From positions 1 through 64,000 of the forward strand of contig JAGAZB010000046.1 in NCBI GenBank assembly GCA_017940255.1: 64,000 nucleotides of DNA. The letters are read 5' to 3'. The notes beneath the pieces are model-generated. The model did not search any database, had not been told where the DNA came from, and saw only the letters and a program-made list of their open reading frames with translations. Made by a program: the position numbers and the translations under genes. The stretch is from Treponema sp. (GTDB taxonomy: Bacteria > Spirochaetota > Spirochaetia > Treponematales > Treponemataceae). The first letter of the stretch is position 1; every line of letters begins with the position of its first letter. Positions 7,435 through 15,871 of this stretch are shown here, one piece after another.

Positions 7435-8832
7435 ATGGAAACTCAGACAAAACAGCGCAACTCGTTTACTGGTTCAATCGGGTTCGTTCTTGCTGCGGCA
7501 GGTAGTGCAGTAGGTTTGGGAAACATTTGGCGTTTCCCTTATCTTGCCGCAAAAGACGGCGGTGGACTTTTCTTAGTAGTCTATCTGGCACTCGCACTCA
7601 CATTCGGTTTTGCACTTCTTATTACAGAAGTTGCAATTGGTAGAAAAACACAGGAAAGCCCACTTACAGCTTACAGAAAAATCAATGACAAATGGGGCTT
7701 CCTTGGAATCTTTTCTTTCGTAGTTCCTTTCATCATCTACCCTTATTACTGCGTAATCGGTGGCTGGGTAATGAAGTATATGTTTAGCTATCTTGCCTTC
7801 CAGGGACAAGTAGCTGTAGCAGACGGCTTCTTTACAGGCTTCATAACATCACAGTGGCAGCCAATTTTCTATACAGTTCTTTTTGCAATCCTTTGTTTTA
7901 TCATCGTTTATAAGGGAGTAGAACACGGAATTGAACGATATTCAAAAATCCTTATGCCTATTCTTGTAATCATCGTAGTATTTATTGCTATTTATTCTCT
8001 CTTTATCACACACACAGATGCTGACGGTACAACACGAACAGGTCTTCAGGGTGCAGCAGTTTACTTTATTCCTAACTTTAAGGGACTCACATTCAAAGGC
8101 TTCCTTACAATCATTCTTGATGCAATGGGACAGCTTTTCTACTCACTTTCTATTGCTATGGGTATTATGATTGCTTACGGTTCATACATGAAGAAGGATG
8201 TAAACCTTAACAAGTCTGTAAACCAGATTGAAATTTTCGATACAGGTATCGCACTTCTTGCCGGTATGATGATTATTCCTGCTGTATTCGCTTTCAGCGG
8301 AAAAGAAGGTATGTCTGCAGGGCCTGGACTCATGTTCATCACTCTTCCAAAAGTATTCAACTCACTTGGAAAATTCGGTGAATTTATTGGTCTTATTTTC
8401 TTTGTGATGGTATTGTTCGCAGCTCTTACTTCTGCCGTTTCAATTCTCGAAGCAATCACATCTTCTATGATGGATAAGTTCAAGTGGAGCCGTAAAAAGG
8501 CCAGCCTATGCATGGCAGTAAGCACATTCCTCATTTCTATTATCGTATGTCTTGGTTATAACATCTTCTACTTTGACCTCAAACTTCCAAATGGTAGTGT
8601 TGGTCAGATTCTCGATATCCTTGACTACGTTTCAAACAACGTACTTATGCCAATTGTTGGACTTCTTACTTGTATCCTCATTGGTTGGATTGCTAAGCCA
8701 AAAACAACTATTGACGAAATTACTCTTAACGGAGAACACTTTGTTCGCAAAGGTCTCTACATTGTTATGATTAAGTTCGTTGCACCAATCCTCCTCTTCA
8801 TCATCCTTTTGAAGGGAATTGGTATTATCTAA
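7435..8832 (+). CDS. Sodium-dependent transporter, NSS/SNF family
   Basis: Sodium-coupled symporter of the neurotransmitter:sodium symporter family, 465 aa with about eleven to twelve helices. The first helix, AAAGSAVGLGNIWRFPYLA (residues 21-39), is the family signature and contains the unwound segment that binds sodium and substrate. Bacterial members mostly import amino acids such as tryptophan, tyrosine or leucine; the specificity here is unknown. The start is set by GAGG seven bases before the ATG. The gene converges with the beta-phosphoglucomutase gene, with only four bases between the stop codons. Confidence 0.92.
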   Translation: METQTKQRNSFTGSIGFVLAAAGSAVGLGNIWRFPYLAAKDGGGLFLVVYLALALTFGFALLITEVAIGRKTQESPLTAYRKINDKWGFLGIFSFVVPFIIYPYYCVIGGWVMKYMFSYLAFQGQVAVADGFFTGFITSQWQPIFYTVLFAILCFIIVYKGVEHGIERYSKILMPILVIIVVFIAIYSLFITHTDADGTTRTGLQGAAVYFIPNFKGLTFKGFLTIILDAMGQLFYSLSIAMGIMIAYGSYMKKDVNLNKSVNQIEIFDTGIALLAGMMIIPAVFAFSGKEGMSAGPGLMFITLPKVFNSLGKFGEFIGLIFFVMVLFAALTSAVSILEAITSSMMDKFKWSRKKASLCMAVSTFLISIIVCLGYNIFYFDLKLPNGSVGQILDILDYVSNNVLMPIVGLLTCILIGWIAKPKTTIDEITLNGEHFVRKGLYIVMIKFVAPILLFIILLKGIGII

Positions 8833-8836
8833 TAAA

Positions 8837-9496
8837 TTAGAGGATTTTTTCTAAATCTGAAAGTTTAATTATTGAATAGTCTGCCCGAGCATCTCGGGCA
8901 GCACTTCCAATTCCTACTGCTGTAAAACCACCAGCTTTTGCTGCTTCTATTCCCGATTCTGCATCTTCCACAACTAAACATTCTTGCGGTGATAAACCTA
9001 AAAATTCAGCTGCCTTTAAGAAAACCTCAGGATCTGGTTTACTTTTTGCAATATTATTTCCATCAGACACAGCATCTAAAGCATCTGAAAGTTCTGTATA
9101 AGAAAGAATATATTTTGCATTCTTACTGGAAGAACCAACCGCAAGCTTTAAGCCTTTTTCCCTTAAATTTTTAAGAGTCTGACGAACATCTTGTGAAATA
9201 TCAGAAGGAGTTAAAGTTTTTAGCAGTTCCTTGTAAGTTTCATTCTTTTCTGCTGCCAAAAGCTCCTTTTCTGTTTCTGAAAATTGATTTTCAGCATTTT
9301 CCAGAATAATTTCCAGACTTGCCATGCGGCTAACTCCACGCAAGCGTTCATTTATTTTTTCATCAAAATATACATGTATGGAGTCTGCAAGCCTTTTCCA
9401 GGCCTGATAATGCAATTTATCTGTGTGAATTAAAACTCCATCCAGGTCAAAAATCACGCCTTTTATATTATTTATATTTGTTTTACTTATAGTCAT
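8837..9496 (-). CDS. pgmB: Beta-phosphoglucomutase
   Basis: HAD-family enzyme converting beta-glucose 1-phosphate to glucose 6-phosphate, normally after an inverting disaccharide phosphorylase. The 219-aa protein has the nucleophile motif FDLDGVLIHTDKLHYQAW, the beta-PGM-specific cap motif LRGVSRMASLEIIL, the VGSSSKNA phosphate loop and the KSKPDPEVFL and EDAESGIEAA metal-site motifs. It starts with AAGGAAG before the ATG and overlaps the end of the GH78-like gene by 14 bases, so it is the last gene of the sugar operon. No canonical inverting phosphorylase is recognised in the operon, so its beta-glucose 1-phosphate source is open. Confidence 0.92.
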   Translation of the reverse strand: MTISKTNINNIKGVIFDLDGVLIHTDKLHYQAWKRLADSIHVYFDEKINERLRGVSRMASLEIILENAENQFSETEKELLAAEKNETYKELLKTLTPSDISQDVRQTLKNLREKGLKLAVGSSSKNAKYILSYTELSDALDAVSDGNNIAKSKPDPEVFLKAAEFLGLSPQECLVVEDAESGIEAAKAGGFTAVGIGSAARDARADYSIIKLSDLEKIL

Positions 9497-10940
9497 AAAA
9501 ATACTTCCTTAAAAAATATGCAGGTGTACAGCTCCAGGCATGACAATAACTGTTTACTGCAGCCGCACCATAAGGTGATTCTTCTGGATTTTCAGGATTA
9601 TATAACTCATAGAAGGTGTCTGCCCCAGAATTTACCATTCCTCCCCAATAAGAATTCATAAGTTGTAAAGCTTTGTCCTTTTCTTCTGCATCTATTAATG
9701 CCTGAATATAATGGTGATACATATATGGAGTTACTGGCTTCAGAGCTTCTTCTGATTCTGTAAGCTTTTGTAAAATCTGCCGATTTATTTCTTTATCAAA
9801 AACCTGGGCAAGACAGAACCAGACATTTACAGCGTACGAAATCTGACGATTTTTCCCACTTACAAAAAGCCCCTTTTTTTCGTCAAAAAAAGCAGAAATT
9901 GCTGCTTGTGTCTTGTTTTCTGCTTCATTTTTAAGAAAATTTGTATCTTTTTTTAGAATTTCAGCTATTTTCAGACATTTTTTTACAGCATATATGTAAA
10001 TTGCCTGGGCACCAGCCTGTTTATTCAGAGCAAGATTCCAGTCTAAAAAACACCAGCCAAGTTCATCACGGTCACGAATTACTGAATTATTGTCGAAATA
10101 ATTCAGTTCTCCACATAATTCTATTTGGCGTAAAGCGGTAGGATAGAGTTCACTAAGGGTGCTTGTATCCCTTGTTGCATTGTAATAATCAAGCAAAATG
10201 CATGGAAAAAACAGGGAATAGTCAAACATGTAAGTGTCGTCTGCTTCTACTTTTGGCGATGTGAATACACAGGCACTTACACGGCCTTCTTTGTTACTTG
10301 TGCCAGCGAAGAGGTAGAGGCATCGTTTAACTAAATCATAATTCTTGTAGGTTTCATAATTTGTAAGTGCTTGAAGACGCAAATCACCTATCCAAAGGCG
10401 GCGGTCTCTTTTAGGACCATCTTCGAACTCCTTTTGCATACATTCAGAAAGAGTGCGCAAGGCAACTTTATCTATCTGATTTATTGCCTTAGCAGAAGGA
10501 GCATTTAGATTTGCACTGCTTGTAGCCTTTACACACAGCTCGTTTATAACTAGGCTATGCTTTGAAGACATTCCAAGCACCTGAATTTTTACATAACGAA
10601 AAGCATAACGGCGTGGCAGCTCTATTTCTGCAGGAAGTTCATCTATATGTAAATATTCTTCCTGAATCCAGCTGCTGCTTATCCAGCCATGATAGTCTTT
10701 TACATCTTCATCAATTTCGCTTTGAACTTCACAAAATTTAAATTTAACAAATACAGGTGCATCCTGGTGGCTTCCTTTACAGGAAACCTTTATCTCCAAC
10801 TTTCCGGTATAGTGATTTCCAAAATCGTAAGTACAGCTTTCTCCCTGATTTAAAACACAGTCTCGGCCTGAAATTATTTTCTTTGTTTCATAAAGTTCCG
10901 GCAAACACAAATCTGCCTTTTTAATAAATTCTTTTATCAT
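9483..10940 (-). CDS. Alpha-L-rhamnosidase-like protein (six-hairpin glycosidase, GH78-like)
   Basis: Probable cytoplasmic glycoside hydrolase, 485 aa, no signal peptide. An N-terminal beta-sandwich (about residues 1-140) precedes an alpha/alpha barrel with FEDGPKRDRRLWIGDLRLQ (near residue 175), the acid-rich block that in GH78 holds the general acid and metal or substrate contacts. It is shorter than most GH78 proteins, which carry extra domains. The start at 10940 overlaps the GH3 stop as ATGA; an alternative ATG lies at 10955. Context (GH3, sugar ABC importer, rhaBAD nearby) supports hydrolysis of rhamnosylated oligosaccharides, but other specificities of the clan are possible. Confidence 0.75.
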   Translation of the reverse strand: MIKEFIKKADLCLPELYETKKIISGRDCVLNQGESCTYDFGNHYTGKLEIKVSCKGSHQDAPVFVKFKFCEVQSEIDEDVKDYHGWISSSWIQEEYLHIDELPAEIELPRRYAFRYVKIQVLGMSSKHSLVINELCVKATSSANLNAPSAKAINQIDKVALRTLSECMQKEFEDGPKRDRRLWIGDLRLQALTNYETYKNYDLVKRCLYLFAGTSNKEGRVSACVFTSPKVEADDTYMFDYSLFFPCILLDYYNATRDTSTLSELYPTALRQIELCGELNYFDNNSVIRDRDELGWCFLDWNLALNKQAGAQAIYIYAVKKCLKIAEILKKDTNFLKNEAENKTQAAISAFFDEKKGLFVSGKNRQISYAVNVWFCLAQVFDKEINRQILQKLTESEEALKPVTPYMYHHYIQALIDAEEKDKALQLMNSYWGGMVNSGADTFYELYNPENPEESPYGAAAVNSYCHAWSCTPAYFLRKYFYDYK

Positions 10941-12637
10941 AAATGTGTATCCCATTTTCCGCAGAAAGCATCTACAGGGCTTTTGCCTTTAAATTCCGAT
11001 TTTCCCATCAATTTTTCTATCAACTTATCTAAAATAATGTCGCTGGAACCATAAGTATTAATATATGTCTTTACCCTAGGTACATCTAAAAGGTGATAAG
11101 GATTTTCCAGAGAAATAAAGATTGTAGGAATGCTGTTAATGTAAACAGGAACATTTGCTCCCATTGGCTGACACCATTCAATTCTTACAATTGTTTGATT
11201 TGACTTTGTTGCCATATTTGCAGAATAAATTATCAAATCATAATTCTTTTTATATTCTTCCGAAGAAGCCATCATGCCTTCAAAACCTTCTTTTGGCTTG
11301 AATTCCGTTACTTCAAAGCCCTGGTCTCTAAGCTTTTGCATAAAATGCTGATTTGCTTCTTTAGAAATTCCATAACCCATCTGACCTTCTCCACTTTCTA
11401 TACAGTAAAAAAGTGCTCTTTTATATTTCTGAGGGCTAATAGGTAAAAGCTCTTGCTTATTTTTTACAAGGGTGATTGCTCTATCTGCACATTCCACAGC
11501 AAGATTCTTACTTTCAGGATCAGAAAGTGTCTTTAAAGCTGCCTCCAAAGAGGGAATATTGTTCTTTTTATGAAGCTTAAGAGCAGCTTTTAATGCAAGA
11601 ATTTTTGTTACAGCATCGTCCAAACGTTCCTGAGTGATTGTCCCATTTTTTACACCCTCTTTCATATAAGCAAAATCTTCTTCCAGATTTTTTGTAAACA
11701 GGAACATATCGCAACCGGCCGCAATTGTCCGTGGAACTGCAAGCCTTCGGTCCATTGCCATTGCAAGTCCGGCCATAGTTGTAGAATCTGTTATTACAAG
11801 TCCATTAAAACCAAGTTTTTCCTTTAGAAGTCCTGTAATAATTTCCGGAGATAAAGTAGCAGGTAAAACATCTTCATCCTTTAAGCTTGGGTTTAAGGCC
11901 TGAGAATAAGATGGAAGCATAATGTGCCCCGCCATAATAGTCATCACACCCGCTTCTATACATTTTTTATAAACCTGACCGTAAGTTTCATCCCATTCTT
12001 TGCAAGAAAATGTGTTTACAGCAGAAACCAGGTGCTGATCTCGCTCATCTACTCCATCGCCAGGAAAATGCTTTGCAGCAGCAGCTACACCATATTTCTG
12101 AATCGCCTGAATATAGGCTACAGAATTTTCACTAACCTGAGATGGATTTGCTCCAAAGGTTCTTGTATTTGTAATTGGATTTCTAAAATTAAAGTCTATA
12201 TCTGCAATAGGTGCAAAAGCCCAGTTTATACCAAGAACTGAACCTTCCTTTCCACATAAATCACCAAGCTTTTGGGCAAAAGCAGAATCACCAGTTGCAG
12301 AAACAGCCATTTCGCAGCCCATTCTTGTGCCTTCAAGAGCAACTCCGTTTCCTCCAGCTTCAAGATTTGCAGAAATAAGCATTGGGATTTTTGAACGCTC
12401 CTGTAAGCGGGAAACCGTTTTTACAACTTCCTGAGCGGGCATTGTACGACACATAATTCCGCCAATTTTAAGTCCGCAGGAAAGATAGTCTAAATAATTT
12501 TCTTCGCTGGAATAGGCAATCAGACAAAAAAGTTGTGCAATTTTTTCTTCTTCTGTCATTGTTCCAAGGGTATTTTCAACCCATTTTATATCATCATCAT
12601 TCAAATTGAATGGTTTTGCTTTCAAGTTTATTTTCAT
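10937..12637 (-). CDS. Glycoside hydrolase family 3 protein, NagZ-like
   Basis: Probable cytoplasmic beta-glycosidase, 566 aa, without a signal peptide. The (beta/alpha)8 domain (about 1-350) carries KHFPGDGVDERDQH, matching the Asp-His dyad loop that serves as acid/base in NagZ-type beta-N-acetylhexosaminidases, and the nucleophile Asp in VITDSTTM. The alpha/beta C-terminal domain (about 370-560) is present. Related enzymes act as beta-N-acetylglucosaminidases, and some are reported as phosphorylases. The ATG overlaps the stop of the permease gene by one base (TAATG), with GGAGAAAT as ribosome-binding site, so it belongs to the importer operon. Confidence 0.85.
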   Translation of the reverse strand: MKINLKAKPFNLNDDDIKWVENTLGTMTEEEKIAQLFCLIAYSSEENYLDYLSCGLKIGGIMCRTMPAQEVVKTVSRLQERSKIPMLISANLEAGGNGVALEGTRMGCEMAVSATGDSAFAQKLGDLCGKEGSVLGINWAFAPIADIDFNFRNPITNTRTFGANPSQVSENSVAYIQAIQKYGVAAAAKHFPGDGVDERDQHLVSAVNTFSCKEWDETYGQVYKKCIEAGVMTIMAGHIMLPSYSQALNPSLKDEDVLPATLSPEIITGLLKEKLGFNGLVITDSTTMAGLAMAMDRRLAVPRTIAAGCDMFLFTKNLEEDFAYMKEGVKNGTITQERLDDAVTKILALKAALKLHKKNNIPSLEAALKTLSDPESKNLAVECADRAITLVKNKQELLPISPQKYKRALFYCIESGEGQMGYGISKEANQHFMQKLRDQGFEVTEFKPKEGFEGMMASSEEYKKNYDLIIYSANMATKSNQTIVRIEWCQPMGANVPVYINSIPTIFISLENPYHLLDVPRVKTYINTYGSSDIILDKLIEKLMGKSEFKGKSPVDAFCGKWDTHL

Positions 12638-13641
12638 TAATTTCTCCTAAGCCATTTAAATGTAAACAGATTTACAATTTTTCCTTCGTTATTCAGATAA
12701 ATAAGGAAAACTACAAGTAAAAGTGCATTAATAATTGATTGCATAGATGCTGTAATCTCGTTAGCAAATACAGCAAAGGTTGAATTCAAAAGTGACATAC
12801 AAATTCCTGCCAACAGGTATCCAATATATTCGTTGCTATAACGGCCAATAAAACCGCCTATAAACATTGGAAGGAAAGCTGTAAACATAATGCTGATTGA
12901 ACCAAAGTTCAGAGCACCTCCGTTTATTGTCATGTTGCGGCCGGCATTCAAAAAACCTACAATTCCCATAAGGATTCCACAAATTACATAACACCAGATT
13001 GCATTTGGAACTTCTTTGATACCTGTATTAACAGCTACCTTTTGTCCATTTTTAAGGGCTCTATATTCAGCGCCAAACTTTGAAAGATTAAAGATGTAGA
13101 TTATTACGGCCAGTACAACAAGCACTATTACCGCAATATTTACCCAGTTACTTATGAAGGCAGACATTGAAGCTGTTTGAACTTCGGCCATCAAGTATTT
13201 GCCAGAAGTGATTGTATATGTTATTCCTTCATAGATGAGGGTAACTCCTAAAGAGGTAATGATTGGTGGTATGCGCAGAAAGTTGTACAATCTGCCGGAA
13301 ATAAATCCAAGCAGGCCGCCAATCACCATTGAAAGAATAAACATTACGAAGGCACTTGCAGCGGATTGTCCAAGCAGGGCATAGCTGATTTTTGAACTGA
13401 TTACAGAAGAGAGTACTGCAATTGAGCCAAGAGAAAAGTCGAAACGTCCACTATTCAAATTAATAGAAAGTGCTATGGTTGTAATCATTATGATTGCTGC
13501 ATAAATTACAAAATTTGTAAAGCTAACCTGATTAGCAATCATAACTCTGCCATTTATCTGACAGATAAAAAGCAGAACTGATAGGAAAACTAGTGGTATT
13601 ACTACTGTTCCCAAAACTCTCTTATAAAAATTCATATTCAT
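12637..13641 (-). CDS. Sugar ABC transporter permease 2 (RbsC-like)
   Basis: Integral membrane subunit of a sugar importer of the ribose/galactose type (BPD_transp_2), 334 aa with roughly nine to ten helices. The conserved motif near residues 75-85, INLNSGRFDFSLGSIAVLS, and the EAA-like region GAEYRALKNGQKVAVNTGI place it in this family. It is one of two different permeases flanking the binding-protein gene. The start has GGAGG spaced correctly and a second ATG two codons on. The stop overlaps the GH3 start. Confidence 0.9.
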   Translation of the reverse strand: MNMNFYKRVLGTVVIPLVFLSVLLFICQINGRVMIANQVSFTNFVIYAAIIMITTIALSINLNSGRFDFSLGSIAVLSSVISSKISYALLGQSAASAFVMFILSMVIGGLLGFISGRLYNFLRIPPIITSLGVTLIYEGITYTITSGKYLMAEVQTASMSAFISNWVNIAVIVLVVLAVIIYIFNLSKFGAEYRALKNGQKVAVNTGIKEVPNAIWCYVICGILMGIVGFLNAGRNMTINGGALNFGSISIMFTAFLPMFIGGFIGRYSNEYIGYLLAGICMSLLNSTFAVFANEITASMQSIINALLLVVFLIYLNNEGKIVNLFTFKWLRRN

Positions 13642-13665
13642 TTTGTGCCTCCGTAATGTAGGTCA

Positions 13666-14811
13666 TCAGTTATTTTCTACCAGTGATTTAAATGCTTCAT
13701 AAGAAACATTGCTTCCAATAACAGAATCAAGCTTACTCTTGTCAAAAATTGGAGAAGAACCACTGTCTGATGTGTAGAATTTGTCGAAATCTGCATAATT
13801 TTTTGCAACCAGATAATTCTGACTAAGTGAAATTGCATTTCCCTTATTGCGGATTGAATTTCCGTTTACTGCATCAATTACTGCTGCAAAAATTGGACCA
13901 ATACTTGAAGAATATTTTCCAGCCAGATAAACCAGCTTTCCATCCTTCATAGCTTTTCCATTTCCAGAAGTAAAGGAATCAATATCACTAAACTCAATTC
14001 CTGCAGCATTTAATTGTGATGTAAAGAAAGTTGTTGCCATACCTACACTCAGGAATGCATCTGGTTTTGCCTGAATTGCAGCATTAAGTTCGTCTGTTGT
14101 TGTTTCCCCAAATCCCTGGAAATATGATTTGATTGCAACTTTTGGTGAAGAAATTTTTGCAACATTAACACGAGAATCACCAAAAAGTTGACCAACAACG
14201 GCATTTTTATCGTTTGTTCCGCCATAAGTTGCACCAAGTCCAATCAAAACACCAGCTGTACGATATACATGCATAGGATTTGGAATAAAGGCACCATAAA
14301 TTGCAACAGATTTAACACCCTTAGCAGCAAAATATTTTCCCATTTCAAGACCTGCCTGGAATTCTGTTTCCATACTTGGTCCAATCTGTCCTACAAAATA
14401 AGGATTATTTTTATATTGCTCATACTGATCATCTTCCAGCATTCCAGAAGCAATTGCATAATACAATTTATAGTCTGAACAAGTCTGAAGCTGAGTTACA
14501 CGATCAGAAGATGCAAGTGAAATAATTGCTTTACAACCCTGAGCAGCAAACTTTTCAATTGCACTTTTTTCCTCTTCTACATTTGTAAGCTGTTCTGTAT
14601 ATTTAAATGTCACGTTATAGGCTGAAGCAATATACTTTTCGTAATAAGCTCTGAATCCAAGAGCTTCCTCTCCACTTACATCAGAGACAAGAACTCCGAT
14701 TTTAACATTTTTAGCTTTCTTCGGTTTAGCAAAAACCGAACCAGTAAGAACTGCTCCTACCAATACAAGAGCAGTAGCTTTTTTTGCAAAATTTGCATAC
14801 TTTGCTTTCAT
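13666..14811 (-). CDS. Sugar ABC transporter substrate-binding protein
   Basis: Periplasmic binding protein of the type I fold, 381 aa. The N-terminal signal peptide has a hydrophobic stretch ATALVLVGAVLTGSVFA and a probable SPase I site before KPKKAK; there is no lipobox cysteine. The mature part starts VKIGVLVSDVSGEEALGF as in ribose/galactose-type binding proteins. It delivers a sugar or oligosaccharide to the two neighbouring permeases. A strong ribosome-binding site (AGGAGG) suits its usual high expression. The ligand is not deducible; nearby rhamnose genes make a rhamnose-containing glycoside a reasonable guess. Confidence 0.88.
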   Translation of the reverse strand: MKAKYANFAKKATALVLVGAVLTGSVFAKPKKAKNVKIGVLVSDVSGEEALGFRAYYEKYIASAYNVTFKYTEQLTNVEEEKSAIEKFAAQGCKAIISLASSDRVTQLQTCSDYKLYYAIASGMLEDDQYEQYKNNPYFVGQIGPSMETEFQAGLEMGKYFAAKGVKSVAIYGAFIPNPMHVYRTAGVLIGLGATYGGTNDKNAVVGQLFGDSRVNVAKISSPKVAIKSYFQGFGETTTDELNAAIQAKPDAFLSVGMATTFFTSQLNAAGIEFSDIDSFTSGNGKAMKDGKLVYLAGKYSSSIGPIFAAVIDAVNGNSIRNKGNAISLSQNYLVAKNYADFDKFYTSDSGSSPIFDKSKLDSVIGSNVSYEAFKSLVENN

Positions 14812-14856
14812 AAAAAATCCTCCTATTGATTTTTTTAATGACTAGTTTTTATGTGC

Positions 14857-15852
14857 CTAACGAGGCAATATCTTTGTGCGGTAGTTCATACTTGCAATGT
14901 AAACCACTAACAGGAAGAACACAGCACTTATAATCTGGGAAATTCCATAACCGGCATTTCCGTCAATCACAATTTTTAAGAAATTAGTAAGCAAGATATA
15001 AGAAAAACCGCCCACCAGGGATGAATAAATTTTTGAACGAGGGCCACCAGAAATTGGCATTCCACCAAATACAATTGCTACAAGAATGTTCATTCCTATA
15101 CTTCCTGCAGTTCCTGTTGTAACGGATGGGGTATATACGATTGTAAGGAAAGCTCCTAAAGCAACTCCAATTCCAGCCATTACAAAGGCAATAATTGCAT
15201 ATTTATTTACAGAAATTCCTGTAAGCTGAGCACAAACTGGATTTCCTCCTAAAAACTTTTGCTTTCTTCCAACCTTTGTAAAATTAAAAACAAAAAGACA
15301 GATTGCAAACCAAAGCACAAGAACTACAATTTTAAAAGGTGGATTATCAAGACCTTTTAGCAATGTTGCTGGTATAGAAATTCCACCCAAAGCACCACCA
15401 TTTGAAGTAATTAACTGAGCAGAAATAGCAGAAAGCACAGACATCATTGCAACTGTGGTTACGAAAACGGGAATATTAAAGACAGAAGCCAGCAAAGAAC
15501 TAAGTAAAGAACAACCAATTCCAGTTGCAAAAATAACAATAATCATTAATGCAAGGTTTTCTGTCGTGTTATAGGTCATTACGCCAAGAGTGGCACTTAA
15601 AAGGGTGGAAGCACCTAAGCTAATATCAAAAGAGCCCAGGGTATAAATAAAAACAGCACCTGTTGCAACAAGAGCCAGAACCACGCCTTCATTAAAAATA
15701 ATTTTCAGATAAAGGCTAAGCATATATTCTTTGGAAATTACAGCAATACAAAACATCAAGAAGAGCACCAAAAGAGCAATACCTGGCATCAAAGTAAGCA
15801 TAATTTCCTGAATTCTATACTTACCTATTTTTTTCTTATTTTGATTTTCCAT
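14857..15852 (-). CDS. Sugar ABC transporter permease 1 (RbsC-like)
   Basis: Integral membrane subunit of the same importer, BPD_transp_2 family, 331 aa and about nine to ten helices. The diagnostic segment YTLGSFDISLGASTLLSA (near residues 70-87) aligns with the second permease but overall similarity is modest, so the pair probably forms a heterodimer. It has AGGAGG before its ATG and lies 19 bases downstream of the ATPase gene. Confidence 0.9.
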   Translation of the reverse strand: MENQNKKKIGKYRIQEIMLTLMPGIALLVLFLMFCIAVISKEYMLSLYLKIIFNEGVVLALVATGAVFIYTLGSFDISLGASTLLSATLGVMTYNTTENLALMIIVIFATGIGCSLLSSLLASVFNIPVFVTTVAMMSVLSAISAQLITSNGGALGGISIPATLLKGLDNPPFKIVVLVLWFAICLFVFNFTKVGRKQKFLGGNPVCAQLTGISVNKYAIIAFVMAGIGVALGAFLTIVYTPSVTTGTAGSIGMNILVAIVFGGMPISGGPRSKIYSSLVGGFSYILLTNFLKIVIDGNAGYGISQIISAVFFLLVVYIASMNYRTKILPR

Positions 15853-15871
15853 TTTTATCCTCCTGCCTTGT

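Noticed and set aside
8880..8905. CTGCCCGAGCATCTCGGGCAG hairpin as a terminator for the NSS transporter gene
   Set aside because: It lies inside the pgmB coding sequence without a T-tract and is probably a coincidence of codons.
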